64,000 nucleotides of DNA, taken from Rhodobacter sp. 24-YEA-8. Lineage in GTDB: Bacteria > Pseudomonadota > Alphaproteobacteria > Rhodobacterales > Rhodobacteraceae. The DNA is taken from contig NZ_FNSK01000001.1 in the NCBI RefSeq assembly GCF_900105075.1, positions 3,321,001 to 3,385,000 of the forward strand. Reading direction: 5' to 3'. The notes under the pieces were generated by a model. The model made no database searches. It was not told the DNA's origin and saw only the letters and a list, made by a program, of their open reading frames with translations. Below, piece after piece: positions 24,628 to 34,150 of the stretch. Every line of letters begins with the position of its first letter. The first letter of the stretch is position 1. The translations under genes were made by a program, and so were the position numbers.

Positions 24628-25506
24628 ATGGATGTGACAATGGGCAACGATCTGACCGAATACAAGATACGGGCTTCCGACTGGTTCCGTACACTGCGCG
24701 ACCGGATTGTCGCGGCGTTCGAGGATCTGGAGGATCGTGCACCCGGCGATCTTGCGCCCGGCCGGTTCGAGGTCACCCCCACCAGCCGCGAAAATGACGG
24801 CGGCGGCGGCATCATGAGCGTGATGCGCGGCGGCAGGGTATTCGAGAAGGTCGGCGTCAACTGGTCCGCGGTCCATGGGGCACTGGGTGCGCGGGCGCAA
24901 AAGGCGATGGCGGCGCGTGGTGTGCCAGGGATGGAGCAGGATCCGCGTTTCTGGGCCAGCGGCATCAGCCTCGTGGCCCATATGCAGAACCCGCATTGCC
25001 CGGCGGTGCACATGAACACCCGCATGTTCTGGACGCCGCATGCCTGGTGGTTCGGTGGCGGCGCCGATCTGAACCCCTGTCTGGAATATTCCGGGGACAC
25101 CGCGCATTTCCATGGCGTGTTGCGGGCCGCCTGCGATGCCCATGACCCGGGCTATTACGCGAAATTCAAATCCTGGGCGGATGAGTATTTCTTCATCCCG
25201 CATCGTGGTCGCGCGCGCGGTGTCGGCGGCATCTTTTATGACGACCTCAATACCGGCGACTGGGAGGCCGATTTCGCCTTTACCCGCGCTGTGGGCGAGG
25301 CCTTCCTGCCTGCCTTCCTGCCGGTGACCGAACGCCATATTTCCGAGGCTTTCGCCGGACCCGAGCGCGAGGCACAGCTTGTCCATCGCGGGCTTTATGC
25401 CGAATATAACCTTGTCTATGACCGGGGCACGAAATTCGGCCTCGAAACCGGTCATGACGCCAATGCGGTTCTTATGTCCCTGCCACCCCTGGCAAAATGG
25501 ATCTGA
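24628..25506 (+). CDS. hemF: oxygen-dependent coproporphyrinogen III oxidase
   Basis: About 292 residues (E. coli HemF 299). Oxidatively decarboxylates two propionates of coproporphyrinogen III to give protoporphyrinogen IX for heme or bacteriochlorophyll. Signature stretches are FEVTPTSRENDGGGGIMSV, HMNTRMFWTPHAWWFGGGAD, the His-rich PHRGRARGVGGIFYDDL and YNLVYDRGTKFGLETG. The ATG at 24628 or 24640 may be the start; the frame itself opens with an unlikely TTG at 24583. The acidic small gene begins 3 bp downstream and is probably co-transcribed. Confidence 0.95.
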   Translation: MDVTMGNDLTEYKIRASDWFRTLRDRIVAAFEDLEDRAPGDLAPGRFEVTPTSRENDGGGGIMSVMRGGRVFEKVGVNWSAVHGALGARAQKAMAARGVPGMEQDPRFWASGISLVAHMQNPHCPAVHMNTRMFWTPHAWWFGGGADLNPCLEYSGDTAHFHGVLRAACDAHDPGYYAKFKSWADEYFFIPHRGRARGVGGIFYDDLNTGDWEADFAFTRAVGEAFLPAFLPVTERHISEAFAGPEREAQLVHRGLYAEYNLVYDRGTKFGLETGHDANAVLMSLPPLAKWI

Positions 25507-25509
25507 AAC

Positions 25510-25863
25510 ATGTCTGACATCACCGTCAAAGCCCTCTATGTCTCGGTTGTCGAGGATGAGGGCCAGCTGTTCATCGGCTTTGTCGAAGGCGAGGATGAGG
25601 AGGAGCCCTATGTCATGTTCCGCCGCGACGCCTTTGGCGGCCCGGTCTGGTTCGAGGTGTCCGACGAGAGCCTCGGCGCCGAAGAGGCGGTGGAAAGCGT
25701 GACCCGCACCGAGCGCGGGTTGTCGATTCTGATCGACCCTGCCAAAGCGTCGAAATTCCTCATGGCGCGTGAGATCGTGGTGAAGGTCACTGCCGCGACC
25801 GAGAATGGCGAAGAGGCGATTGAGGCGCTCAGGGATCTGATGGGGGAGCGGTTTCGGGGGTGA
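25510..25863 (+). CDS. small acidic protein of unknown function
   Basis: 117 residues, no signal peptide or membrane segment, strongly acidic (VEDEGQLFIGFVEGEDEEEP). It begins 3 bp after hemF and is presumably translated with it. No domain recognised. Predicted beta-rich N-terminal half and a helical, Glu-rich C-terminus. Its last 35 bp overlap the convergent gene at 25829-26665. Confidence 0.72.
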   Translation: MSDITVKALYVSVVEDEGQLFIGFVEGEDEEEPYVMFRRDAFGGPVWFEVSDESLGAEEAVESVTRTERGLSILIDPAKASKFLMAREIVVKVTAATENGEEAIEALRDLMGERFRG

Positions 25864-26665
25864 GGTCAGCAGGCTTGCTTTGTTTCGCCAGCGTCAGATT
25901 ATTTCGGAACAAATCCAGAAACCTGTAACCATCCGGCGTGATGCTGATCGTGTATTCGCCTGAACTGCGGTCGCCCCCCGTCTTTACAAACCTGCGTTCG
26001 ATCAAAGCCTCCAGTGCCGCTCTCAACTCAACTCTTTCCCGCTGCGATTTGGGGGAGAGATTGAGGTTGCCACCGGTAATACTCACGAGTCTGTCGTCCC
26101 TGAACGTTACGGTCGCTGGTCCATCTATGCCATTGATAGATAACAGCAAAACCCCGATACGATTACTGAAGGCGGCCTGCGTTGTTGCGGCTTCCGCCGC
26201 TTCTGCGCTGTTCCGCAGACGAGCTTCCTGTTCGAGAATCTCCAGCATCTTTTCAGCATTTACTTTGCGGGTCTCCAGGCCAGCCCGATGCAGCGTCTGA
26301 TAGACGGCCTCCTCCTCTGCATCAAATGTTCGTCTGGAGGAGCGGATACTGGCGCTGCGACGCGCCAGTACTGATTTGCGCCAGAGTTCAACGCCTGAAA
26401 TCACGAAGCTCAGCACTGCATGAAGTATTGCAAAACCAACGCAAACCAAAGCGGCGGTGCCGGCCGGGTAGAGGAAGGAACGAAGCGGCCCCGTTACAGT
26501 CTCGATCCGCTCCAGCTTTTCAACTGTCGTCAGATCACCGGCAAACAGGAGCAGAACTACCCGCCAGTTCCACAATACAAGGCTGCTCAGGAAAAACAGC
26601 GTGAAATAGCCGCTGCCGGTTTTGTCGCGCCAGTCGGCGTAAAAGTCTTTGAAAAACGCGGTCAA
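25829..26665 (-). CDS. putative membrane protein with C-terminal winged-helix-like segment, possibly acquired
   Basis: 278 residues, unknown family. Two hydrophobic segments (about 20-42 and 66-92) are followed by a basic and coiled-coil-like region (TFDAEEEAVYQTLHRAGLE, KMLEILEQEARLRNSAEAAE). The C-terminal part resembles a winged helix-turn-helix (LRAALEALIERRFVKTGGD, then GEYTISITPDGYRFLDLF). The only in-frame start is TTG at 26663-26665, below an in-frame TAG. The gene is visibly AT-richer than its neighbours and overlaps the convergent gene by 35 bp. These signs suggest recent acquisition. An antiphage or signalling role is conceivable, but nothing in the sequence proves it. Confidence 0.6.
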   Translation of the reverse strand: MTAFFKDFYADWRDKTGSGYFTLFFLSSLVLWNWRVVLLLFAGDLTTVEKLERIETVTGPLRSFLYPAGTAALVCVGFAILHAVLSFVISGVELWRKSVLARRSASIRSSRRTFDAEEEAVYQTLHRAGLETRKVNAEKMLEILEQEARLRNSAEAAEAATTQAAFSNRIGVLLLSINGIDGPATVTFRDDRLVSITGGNLNLSPKSQRERVELRAALEALIERRFVKTGGDRSSGEYTISITPDGYRFLDLFRNNLTLAKQSKPADLTPETAPPSDP

Positions 26666-26731
26666 ATCAGGCTCTGCAATCAGGAAATGATTGCCAGGCT
26701 ATGCCGGATCACAGGTGGAAGACAAGCGCTC

Positions 26732-27688
26732 TCACTCTGCCCAGACGGGTGCCGGATCGCGGCTGAAGCGATAGAACAGGTTCGGCTCGGATACGATATA
26801 AATGTCGCCCCGCGCATCAATCGCCAGCCCTTCGGCCTGGGGGACATCATCGCGCAGCCCATGCCAGCCGGACCAGAGCGGCATCACGCTGACCGGGCTT
26901 CCATCCGGCGCATATTCGGCCAGCGCGCCGGTCATATCCGACAAAAGCAGCAGATTGCCGGTCGCGTCATGGGCCGAAAGCGAGGAAAGATCGGTGGTGA
27001 AATGGCCGAAGCGGTCGCCTGGCGCCCATTCGGTCACGCTGATCGAAAAGCCCTCACCGGCAATCGCCTCGGTCAGGCCCCTGACCCGCAGCACCCGGAT
27101 CGGCAGCATTTCCTGGGCGATGAACAGCTCGTCACGCGCGCTGTCCCAGGAGACGCCCTCAAAGCCCATATTGTGGTACGTTCCGTAGTTCAGCACCAAC
27201 TCTGGTGAGCCTGCCAGATTGACCTCGCTGGTCTCCGGACCGATCACCACCCAGTTCAGGCTTTGCCGCGCCTCATCGGAAATGACAAAGATCGTACCCT
27301 CCACATGCGAAATCCCCTCCGGATCCACCGCACCGATCAGCGGGATCAGCCGCAAAAGGGCACCCTCTTTCGACAGTTCCGCTATCCCCGGCGGGCGGTT
27401 GATCACCGCAAAGAGCGTGTCACTCTCGGGCGCCCAGGTCAGGCCGGAAAGGTTGCTGTCAACCCCCACTACCGGCTGCGCCTCGATCTGCGCAGTGTAA
27501 TAGGGCAGCCATATCCCCTTTTCATGCCAGTCGGCTGCGGTCTGGCGCATGTTCATATATTGCAGCCCGAGCCCGAAAAGCCCTGAAGCCCAAAGCCAGA
27601 AGCCGCCGCCCGCCAGCACAAGCGCCGCCAGTGCCCAAAGGAGAGGGCGCTGGCGTCGGGCAAGGGGCAGGGCTGTGCTTAGGCTCAT
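26732..27688 (-). CDS. SdiA-regulated/YjiK-like beta-propeller protein
   Basis: 318 residues. One N-terminal membrane anchor (about 15-40) and then a repeated beta-propeller-like domain facing the periplasm: [57 protein letters not shown] and [19 protein letters not shown]. This pattern fits the SdiA-regulated family. Molecular function is unknown for the family. Its ATG (27686-27688) overlaps the hemE stop as ATGA, so it is translationally coupled to hemE. Confidence 0.82.
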   Translation of the reverse strand: MSLSTALPLARRQRPLLWALAALVLAGGGFWLWASGLFGLGLQYMNMRQTAADWHEKGIWLPYYTAQIEAQPVVGVDSNLSGLTWAPESDTLFAVINRPPGIAELSKEGALLRLIPLIGAVDPEGISHVEGTIFVISDEARQSLNWVVIGPETSEVNLAGSPELVLNYGTYHNMGFEGVSWDSARDELFIAQEMLPIRVLRVRGLTEAIAGEGFSISVTEWAPGDRFGHFTTDLSSLSAHDATGNLLLLSDMTGALAEYAPDGSPVSVMPLWSGWHGLRDDVPQAEGLAIDARGDIYIVSEPNLFYRFSRDPAPVWAE

Positions 27689-28719
27689 CCCCCTTCCCGC
27701 ACGGCGTCGATCATCCGCTGCACATTATCGGGATCCGCATCAGGGGTGATGCCATGGCCGAGATTGAAGATATGCGGGCCTTTCGAGAAGGCGCGCACCA
27801 CATGGCGGGTCTCGCGGATCAGATCTTCGCCGCCGGTGACCAGATGATGCGGTGCCAGATTGCCCTGGACACAGATCTCTTTCTGCACATGTTCCGCCGC
27901 CCATTCCGGGCTGACCGAATTGTCCACCGCGACGCAATCGGCGCCGGTCGCGCCTGCGAAACCGATATAGCCCGCGCCCGCTTCGCGCGGGAAGGCAATC
28001 ACCGGCAGGCCGGGGTGACGAGCTTTCAGCGCGGCGATGATCTTTGCCGCCGGTTTCACGGCAAAATCCTGAAAATCCTGGCCTTTCAGACTGCCGGCCC
28101 AGCTGTCGAAGAGCTTGATCACCTCGGCCCCGGCCTCGACCTGGGCCGAGAGGTATTCGATTGTCGCGCCGGTCAGCCGGTCGATCAGCGCTTCAAAGGT
28201 CGCGCGATCCTCGCGTTTCAGGCGATGCGCGCCCGCCTGTTCCTCTTTGCCGCGCCCCGCGATCATATAGGTCGCGACTGTCCAGGGGGCCCCGGCAAAG
28301 CCAATCAGCGTGGTTTCCGCCGGCAGCTCGCGCTTGAGGATCCTCAGCGTCTGATAGACCGGGGCCAGGGTCTCGTGAATCGCTTCATCCGGGCGCAGCC
28401 CCGCCACTTCGGCGGCCGAGGTCGTGGTCTCCATCCGCGGCCCTTCACCGGTTTCGAACCACAATTCTCGCCCGAGCGCCTGGGGCAAAAGCAGGATATC
28501 GGCAAAAAGGATCGCCGCATCGAAGCCATAGCGCCGGATCGGCTGCAGCGTCACTTCCGCCGCAAGCTCGGAATTGTAGCACAGCCTGAGAAAGTCGCCC
28601 GCCTCGGCCCGGGTCGCGCGATATTCCGGCAGGTAACGGCCTGCCTGGCGCATCATCCAGACCGGCGGCACCGGCTGAACCTCTCCCCTCAGGGCGCGCA
28701 GGATCTTTTTCTCGCTCAT
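27685..28719 (-). CDS. hemE: uroporphyrinogen decarboxylase
   Basis: 344 residues. Removes four acetate carboxyls from uroporphyrinogen III to form coproporphyrinogen III. Signatures [17 protein letters not shown] (near 18-34) with the catalytic Arg pair, the conserved Asp in [16 protein letters not shown], and [16 protein letters not shown] are present. The ATG at 28717-28719 has GGAGG just upstream; a frame extension to 28830 is non-coding. hemF lies within 3 kb, but the two genes are not in one operon. Confidence 0.96.
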   Translation of the reverse strand: MSEKKILRALRGEVQPVPPVWMMRQAGRYLPEYRATRAEAGDFLRLCYNSELAAEVTLQPIRRYGFDAAILFADILLLPQALGRELWFETGEGPRMETTTSAAEVAGLRPDEAIHETLAPVYQTLRILKRELPAETTLIGFAGAPWTVATYMIAGRGKEEQAGAHRLKREDRATFEALIDRLTGATIEYLSAQVEAGAEVIKLFDSWAGSLKGQDFQDFAVKPAAKIIAALKARHPGLPVIAFPREAGAGYIGFAGATGADCVAVDNSVSPEWAAEHVQKEICVQGNLAPHHLVTGGEDLIRETRHVVRAFSKGPHIFNLGHGITPDADPDNVQRMIDAVREGG

Positions 28720-28937
28720 GGCAACCTCCGGCTTATCCCAAGCGCCGTGCCCCGCCTGCGACCACAAGTCAAGCGACCATCCGCCCGCAAGGCCCCTTGG
28801 CGCGTCCATCTGCCGCGCGTTCCTCCTCAATTCCGCCTGTTACAGATACGCCCGCCGCCACCCGCCAAAGGGCCGCAGAGATTGTCATTTCGCACCGGAT
28901 CAGCGATGGTGCCGCAGATTTCAGTCAAAGGTGCCCT

Positions 28938-29438
28938 ATGTCTGCCGATCCCCTTGCCGCCCCGAAAAAGCGGGTCTCGACCAGTGTTTTGCTGCTGGTC
29001 TACCTCGCCTTCATGCTGTTCGGGATTGTGATCGTCGCGGTGATCTGGATGGTGGCAGACCAGTTCCTGACCAGCTCATCGCAAAACAGCGCGATGGGGG
29101 TGGTGGTTCCGATGATTGCCGCCATGTCGATGTCTTCCTTCTGGGCGAGGCGCGAGGGACGTCCCACCTCTGGCCGGCAATGGTGGATTGCGCTGCTGGC
29201 CACTTTGCTGACGCTTGCGCTGAACGGCGCGCTGATCTGGGCCATCGCCTCCAGCGGGGCATGGCGGGAACTTTCCTTCCGCAACGGCTTCAGCCGCGAT
29301 GACCTGGTGTTCGGCAGTATCGTTGGCGCGGTGCTGCTGGTGCTTTTGACTCTGGTCGTCCGGTTCGGCTTCTGGCTGGGGCTCAATGGCTGGGAAAAAC
29401 AACAGGCCAAACTCGCCGCGCTGAAGACCCGGCGATGA
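28938..29438 (+). CDS. ABZJ_00895-like four-helix membrane protein
   Basis: 166 residues with four hydrophobic segments (about 15-40, 50-65, 80-103, 118-140), hence inner-membrane. The overall pattern and length resemble the ABZJ_00895 family of unknown function. The ATG at 28938 follows AAAGG; the open frame reaching back to 28797 has no ribosome site. The stop overlaps the start of the kinase-like gene (ATGA), so the two are coupled. Confidence 0.75.
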   Translation: MSADPLAAPKKRVSTSVLLLVYLAFMLFGIVIVAVIWMVADQFLTSSSQNSAMGVVVPMIAAMSMSSFWARREGRPTSGRQWWIALLATLLTLALNGALIWAIASSGAWRELSFRNGFSRDDLVFGSIVGAVLLVLLTLVVRFGFWLGLNGWEKQQAKLAALKTRR

Positions 29439-30169
29439 GCGGCGATGATCTGTCGCATAAGGTGGATCAGGTTCTGGCGGAACCTCCGCGCCGGGTGACA
29501 CGGCTGGTCTCGGAAGGGGGCCGGACCTGGTGGCTGAAACGGGTGGAGCACCTGTCGCTGAGGCTCAGGCTGCAAAAGGGTGACCCGTCCCGCGCTTTCG
29601 AGGCCGAACGCAATGGTCTGAAAACCCTGGCGCAAAAGGGCATTCCGGTGCCTGAGATCGCCATGGAGGGGGCGGATTACTTCCTCCTCCCCGATGCGGG
29701 TCCGACGCTGCAGATCCTGGTGGAAGAGGCGGCGGATGATCCTGGGACGCGCGCCGCTTTTGCCGCCGCCGGGCGGGCGCTCGGGCTGTTGCACTGGGCC
29801 GGGCTGTCGCATGGCCGTCCGGCGCCGCGCGATATCTGCTGGGACGGCACGACCGCGCGTTTCATTGATCTCGAACGCTTTTCCGCCGCGCATCGCAGTG
29901 GTTTCTGGCAGGCGCTGGATATCGTGATCTTCATCCAGAGCTGTTATGGGCGCTGGCCCGATGACCCGCGTTTCCTTGATGCTGCCCTTGAGGCTTACCG
30001 GGTCAACGCGCCCGAAGATGCGCTGGCGCGCGCCGGGCGGCTGGCCTTCTGGCTGGGCTGGCTGAAGCCAATGGCGCGCCTTGTGACCAGGTTCAAACCG
30101 CGCAGCCGCGAATTCCGCGCGATCCCGCTGACGCTTGCACGCCTGGCGGGATTCCGGCGGGGCGATTAA
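29435..30169 (+). CDS. lipopolysaccharide-kinase-like protein (WaaP/APH fold)
   Basis: 244 residues. Kinase-fold features are an N-terminal beta-rich lobe with TWWLKRVEHLSLRLR, the invariant Glu candidate in AFEAERNGLKTLAQKGIPVP, the catalytic-loop-like HGRPAPRDICWDGTTARFID, and the DFG-equivalent FIDLERF. These fit the WaaP/InaA/APH superfamily, which phosphorylates LPS core sugars or small molecules. The catalytic loop replaces the usual HxDxxxxN Asp with a Pro/Ala-rich sequence, so activity is uncertain. It is coupled to the preceding membrane-protein gene. The last 4 bp overlap the convergent permease gene. Confidence 0.7.
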   Translation: MSGDDLSHKVDQVLAEPPRRVTRLVSEGGRTWWLKRVEHLSLRLRLQKGDPSRAFEAERNGLKTLAQKGIPVPEIAMEGADYFLLPDAGPTLQILVEEAADDPGTRAAFAAAGRALGLLHWAGLSHGRPAPRDICWDGTTARFIDLERFSAAHRSGFWQALDIVIFIQSCYGRWPDDPRFLDAALEAYRVNAPEDALARAGRLAFWLGWLKPMARLVTRFKPRSREFRAIPLTLARLAGFRRGD

Positions 30170-32673
30170 CCGTCTTCGCGCAAGACCTGCGCCGGTTTGA
30201 CCGCCAGCGTTCGTCCGGCAAAGACCAGCCCCGCCAGCAAAACCGCCGCCACGCCACCGAGGATGATCAGCGCGGCCGGGACCGGTTCGAACCGCCAGCT
30301 GCTCTCCATCACGAAATACATCACGGCCCAGGATGAGATCGCGCCGGCGACCACCGCGACAAGCCCGGCCGCCAGCCCGAGAATCGCGGCGCGCAGCGTA
30401 AAGCTCGCGATGATCCGCGCCCGGGTGGCGCCGAGCACCTTGAGAATCGCAGCCTCGCGGGCGCGGCGCCGCTCGCCTGCCGCCGCCGTGCCGATCAGCA
30501 CCGCAAAACCGGTCAGGAGGGTTCCCGCCGCCGCCCAGGCCGTGGCGGTCGCGATGGCGGAAAGCGCCTCGGACACCCGGTCCACGGCCTCGCGGATGCG
30601 GATTGCGGTGATGTTCGGCCAGGCCTTGGTGACCTCGCGCAGGATGGTCGCTTCGGCCTCGGGCGGCGCGTAGAGCGTGGCAATATGGCTGTGCGGTGCG
30701 CCGCGCAAAGCGGCTTCGTTCATCACGATCACAAAGCCCATTCCCGCATTCGAGAAATCGACTTCGCGCAGCGAGGTGATGGTGCCGGTGATGTCGCGGC
30801 CCAGAATATTGACCGTCATCTCATCGCCGATTTTCAGCCCGGTCTCTTCCGCGACCTGGGCCGAAAGGCTGATCTGCGGCGCGCCCTGATAGGCCTCGGG
30901 CCACCAGGAGCCGGCGGTGATCTTTGTGCCCTCGGGCATCGCAGCGGCATAAGAGACGCCGCGGTCGCCGCGAATGATCCAATGCTCGCCGATCACTTCG
31001 CGCGCGGGGCGGCCATTGATCCCGGTGACCACGCCGCGCAGCATCGGCGCGGTTTCATACTGGCTGACGGCGCTATTGGCTTGAGCCATCTCGATGAAGG
31101 GGTCGATCTGGTCGGGCTGGATATCGACAAAGAAGAAGGCCGGCGCCCTTGTCGGCAGGTCACGGTCAATGGCGGCGCGCAGATTGGCGTCGATCTGCCC
31201 GACAGCGGCCAGCACCGAAAGCCCGAGACCCAGCGACAGGATCACCGGCAGTGCCTCGGATCCGGGGCCGCCAATTGCGGCCAGGGCCGCGCGCAGGCCC
31301 GGGCGGCCTTGCGCGATGCGGCTATGCGACAGACGCCGCGCGATCCGTCTGAGGGCCCAGGCGGCCAGCGCCAGCACCGCAAGCGCGGCGAGCACCCCGC
31401 CGGCCGTGCCAAGCGCCAGTTCGGGAATGCCCGAGGTGAAGACCGCCACCACGACCAGAAGCACGATCAGAACGCCAAGCAGTGCCAGCCAGCGCTTGCG
31501 CGGCCAGCCCGAGACACCGCCGCGATAAAGCGCCGCCGCCCGGATGCGCTCGGCCCGCGCCAATGGCAGAAGGGTGAAGATCAGCGCCGTCAACGCGCCG
31601 TAAAACGCGGCCTCACCAAGGGCGGCGGGTGCGATGCCGACCTTTGCCGGGAAGGGCAGCGAGGCCTCGATCCAGGGCGCGGCCATAAGTGGCACGCCCG
31701 CCCCGATGATCAGCCCCAGCACGATCCCGGCCAGCGTCAGCACCGCCACCTGGATCAGATAGGTCGAGAAGATCAGACCCGAAGAGGCCCCGATGGTCTT
31801 CAGCGTCGCGATGGTCTTTTCCTTGCCCTGAAGCCAGGCCCGGACGGCGGCGGAAATGCCCACCCCCCCGACCGCCAGCCCGGCCAGCCCGACCAGCACG
31901 AGGAAAGACCCCATCCGGTCGATAAAGCGCTCGATCCCCGGGGCCGGGCGGCGGCTGTCGGTCCAGCGCATACCCGACTCCTGGAAGGCCTGTTTTGCGG
32001 CCTTTTCAAGCGTTTCAAGATCGGTCCCCGGGGCGAGGGCGAGGCGGTATTTCGTCTCATACAGCGTGCCGGGGGCGAGCAGACCCGATGTCGCCAGCGC
32101 CGGTGTGGCGACGATGCTGCGCGGCCCGAGCGAGAAACTGTCGGCGCCGGTGTCGGGTTCGTCGATCAGCGCGGCCATGACAACAAAGCTCTGGGTGCCA
32201 AGGCTGAATGTGCCGCCGATCGCAAGCCCGAGACGTTCGATCAGCAAAGGGTCGAGCACCGCACCGGGGAGGCCATTCTGCCCTTCCAGCGCCTGGTCCA
32301 GCGGGATCGCCGGGTCGAGCGTGACCGTGCCGTAAAGCGGCCAGGCGGTGTCGATGGCCTTGACCTGGGTCAGCGCCTGGTCCTCTGGCGTGATCGCCAT
32401 GGAACGGAAATCGACGATCTCCGACACGCGGGCGGCATGGGTGGCCATGAAAGCGCGCTCGCTGTCACTCGCGAACCGGTAGGTGAAGCGCATCTCGGCA
32501 TCGCCGCCGAGGAGAACCGAGCCCTGATCGGCCAGCCCGGCCTGGATCGAGGCCCGCAGCGTCGCCACGCCGGCAATCGCCGCCACGCCAAGTGCGAGGC
32601 AGATGAGGAAGACGCGCAGCCCCCTGAGCCCGCCCCGGAGTTCGCGGGCCGCTATACGGAAGGCGAGGCTCAT
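30166..32673 (-). CDS. ABC transporter permease, FtsX/YbbP-like
   Basis: 835 residues with the YbbP layout: an N-terminal helix (RVFLICLALGVAAIAGVATL), a large periplasmic domain, three helices near 265-380, two central helices (about 400-450), a second periplasmic domain and three C-terminal helices. Two FtsX-type blocks are visible (GVGISAAVRAWLQGKEKTIA, and EAAILKVLGATRARIIASF). Its start overlaps the stop of the ATPase gene (ATGA). Such pairs are mechanotransmission or lipid-extraction type transporters. Association with a TesA-like hydrolase gene, as in E. coli ybbA-ybbP/tesA, is conserved, but the substrate is unknown. Confidence 0.88.
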   Translation of the reverse strand: MSLAFRIAARELRGGLRGLRVFLICLALGVAAIAGVATLRASIQAGLADQGSVLLGGDAEMRFTYRFASDSERAFMATHAARVSEIVDFRSMAITPEDQALTQVKAIDTAWPLYGTVTLDPAIPLDQALEGQNGLPGAVLDPLLIERLGLAIGGTFSLGTQSFVVMAALIDEPDTGADSFSLGPRSIVATPALATSGLLAPGTLYETKYRLALAPGTDLETLEKAAKQAFQESGMRWTDSRRPAPGIERFIDRMGSFLVLVGLAGLAVGGVGISAAVRAWLQGKEKTIATLKTIGASSGLIFSTYLIQVAVLTLAGIVLGLIIGAGVPLMAAPWIEASLPFPAKVGIAPAALGEAAFYGALTALIFTLLPLARAERIRAAALYRGGVSGWPRKRWLALLGVLIVLLVVVAVFTSGIPELALGTAGGVLAALAVLALAAWALRRIARRLSHSRIAQGRPGLRAALAAIGGPGSEALPVILSLGLGLSVLAAVGQIDANLRAAIDRDLPTRAPAFFFVDIQPDQIDPFIEMAQANSAVSQYETAPMLRGVVTGINGRPAREVIGEHWIIRGDRGVSYAAAMPEGTKITAGSWWPEAYQGAPQISLSAQVAEETGLKIGDEMTVNILGRDITGTITSLREVDFSNAGMGFVIVMNEAALRGAPHSHIATLYAPPEAEATILREVTKAWPNITAIRIREAVDRVSEALSAIATATAWAAAGTLLTGFAVLIGTAAAGERRRAREAAILKVLGATRARIIASFTLRAAILGLAAGLVAVVAGAISSWAVMYFVMESSWRFEPVPAALIILGGVAAVLLAGLVFAGRTLAVKPAQVLREDG

Positions 32674-33371
32674 GCGACCACCTGGCCCGATGCGCTCTGG
32701 TCTGGCACGATCTGGCCATCAATCAGCCGCAGCACCCGGTCGCAGCGTTCGGCCAGCTCCGGCGCATGGGTGACCATGATCAGGGTCGATCCGTCCCGGT
32801 CCCTCAGCGCGAAGAGCAGATCCATGATCGCCTGGCCATTCACGCCGTCAAGATTACCGGTCGGCTCATCGGCCAGCAGGATCGGCGGGCGGGCGACGAT
32901 GGCGCGGGCCAACGCCACGCGCTGCTGCTCGCCCCCGGAAAGCTGCGCCGGGTAATGGTCGATGCGGTGCTCCAGACCCACGGCTTCCAGTTCAGATTTC
33001 GCACGGGCAAAGGCATTTTTCTCGCCGCCCAGCTCCAGTGGCAGGGCGGTGTTTTCCAGCGCGGTCATGTTCGGGATCAGGTGGAAGGACTGGAACACGA
33101 CGCCCATATTGCCACGCCGGAATTTCGCGAGCTGGTCTTCGTCCATGCGGCTGAGATCCTGGCCGAGCGCCTCGACCTGGCCGGATGTCGCGCGCTCCAG
33201 CCCGCCCATCAGCATCAGAAGCGAGCTTTTGCCGGAGCCGGAAGGACCGGTCAGAGCCAGGGTTTCCCCCTGGTTGACCTTGAGCGAGATGCCCCGCAGG
33301 ATCGGCACCGGCCCGGCATTGCCCTGTAGGGTGAGGCCAATATCGGTCAGTGAAAGGACGGTCCCGGTCAT
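32670..33371 (-). CDS. ABC transporter ATP-binding protein, YbbA-like
   Basis: 233 residues, cytoplasmic ATPase. Walker A is GPSGSGKSS (near 41-49), the ABC signature is LSGGEQQRVALARA, and Walker B is ILLADEPTGNLD, followed by the H-loop VTHAPE. It pairs with the FtsX-like permease downstream through a 4-bp overlap. The ATG at 33369-33371 has AGGA eight bases upstream. Its start codon shares two bases with the divergent esterase start. Confidence 0.92.
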   Translation of the reverse strand: MTGTVLSLTDIGLTLQGNAGPVPILRGISLKVNQGETLALTGPSGSGKSSLLMLMGGLERATSGQVEALGQDLSRMDEDQLAKFRRGNMGVVFQSFHLIPNMTALENTALPLELGGEKNAFARAKSELEAVGLEHRIDHYPAQLSGGEQQRVALARAIVARPPILLADEPTGNLDGVNGQAIMDLLFALRDRDGSTLIMVTHAPELAERCDRVLRLIDGQIVPDQSASGQVVA

Positions 33372-34071
33372 GCGCAACTTCCTGAAACGAATAGGTCAGA
33401 CCGGATATGCCGCATCGCGGCGCGTTCGCAACCTCACGTTTGCGTTGGGTCTTGTGGTTTCGCCGGCTTTCGCGGCGGAGCCGGTGACGATTGTGGCGCT
33501 TGGCGACAGTCTGACGGCGGGCTACGGGCTGCCGGCCGGCGAGGGGTTCGTGCCGCAGCTGCAGACCTGGCTTGACCGTCAGGGGGCAGGGGCGATTGTG
33601 CTCAATGCCGGCGTGTCGGGCGATACCACCGCGGGGGGGCTGTCACGGGTTGACTGGGCGCTCGGGCCCGAGGCGGATGCACTGATCGTGACGCTGGGCG
33701 GCAATGACATGCTGCGTGGCATTCCGGTGGCGGAGGTGCGGGCCAATATGACCGGTATCATGGAGGCCGCGAAAGCGCGGGGCCTGCCGGTGCTGATCGT
33801 AGGGATGAAGGCGCCGCTGAACTGGGGGCCGGATTACAAGCGTGATTTCGACGCGATCTATCCGGAGCTGGCGGCGGAATATGGCGCGCTGCTCGCGGAT
33901 AATTTCTTTGCCGGGCTTATCGCGACAGGGGCGGATCCCTCGGACCCGGCTTCGCTGAATGCCTGGATGCAGCCTGACGGGATCCATCCGAATGCGGCCG
34001 GGGTGATCCTGATTGTCGAAGGGCTGGGGGCAGAAGTGATGCGGCTGATTGCTGCGGCCCGGGCGCAATAA
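33370..34071 (+). CDS. SGNH/GDSL-family arylesterase or lysophospholipase (TesA-like)
   Basis: 233 residues, periplasmic. A signal peptide with an unusually long basic n-region ends near SPAFAAEP. SGNH blocks are IVALGDSLTAGYGLP (Ser nucleophile), NAGVSGDTTAGG, TLGGNDMLRG and the C-terminal DGIHPNAAG (Asp and His). TesA-type enzymes hydrolyse acyl-thioesters, esters and lysophospholipids. The start at 33370 overlaps the divergent YbbA-like start in the palindrome CATG; a later start is possible because AAGGA lies 11 bases away. An adjacent YbbA-YbbP pair supports the TesA assignment. Confidence 0.9.
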   Translation: MRNFLKRIGQTGYAASRRVRNLTFALGLVVSPAFAAEPVTIVALGDSLTAGYGLPAGEGFVPQLQTWLDRQGAGAIVLNAGVSGDTTAGGLSRVDWALGPEADALIVTLGGNDMLRGIPVAEVRANMTGIMEAAKARGLPVLIVGMKAPLNWGPDYKRDFDAIYPELAAEYGALLADNFFAGLIATGADPSDPASLNAWMQPDGIHPNAAGVILIVEGLGAEVMRLIAAARAQ

Positions 34072-34088
34072 CGGGCAGACCAGCAACC

Positions 34089-34129
34089 TCCGGCGGGAGG
34101 ATTTCGTCAGGGGAAAAGGCCCCGCCGGA
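34089..34129. terminator. inverted repeat between esterase gene and phnM
   Basis: TCCGGCGGG (34089-34097) pairs with CCCGCCGGA (34121-34129). It lies between the convergent ends of the esterase and phnM genes. No T-run follows, so termination is only probable. Confidence 0.45.
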
Positions 34130-34150
34130 AGTCTGGTGGAGGACCTGTGA

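Noticed and set aside
30685..32955. 756-codon plus-strand open frame
   Set aside because: It is antisense to the FtsX-like permease and ATPase genes; its product is Gln/Arg/Gly-rich with no domain. High GC leaves long antisense frames open.
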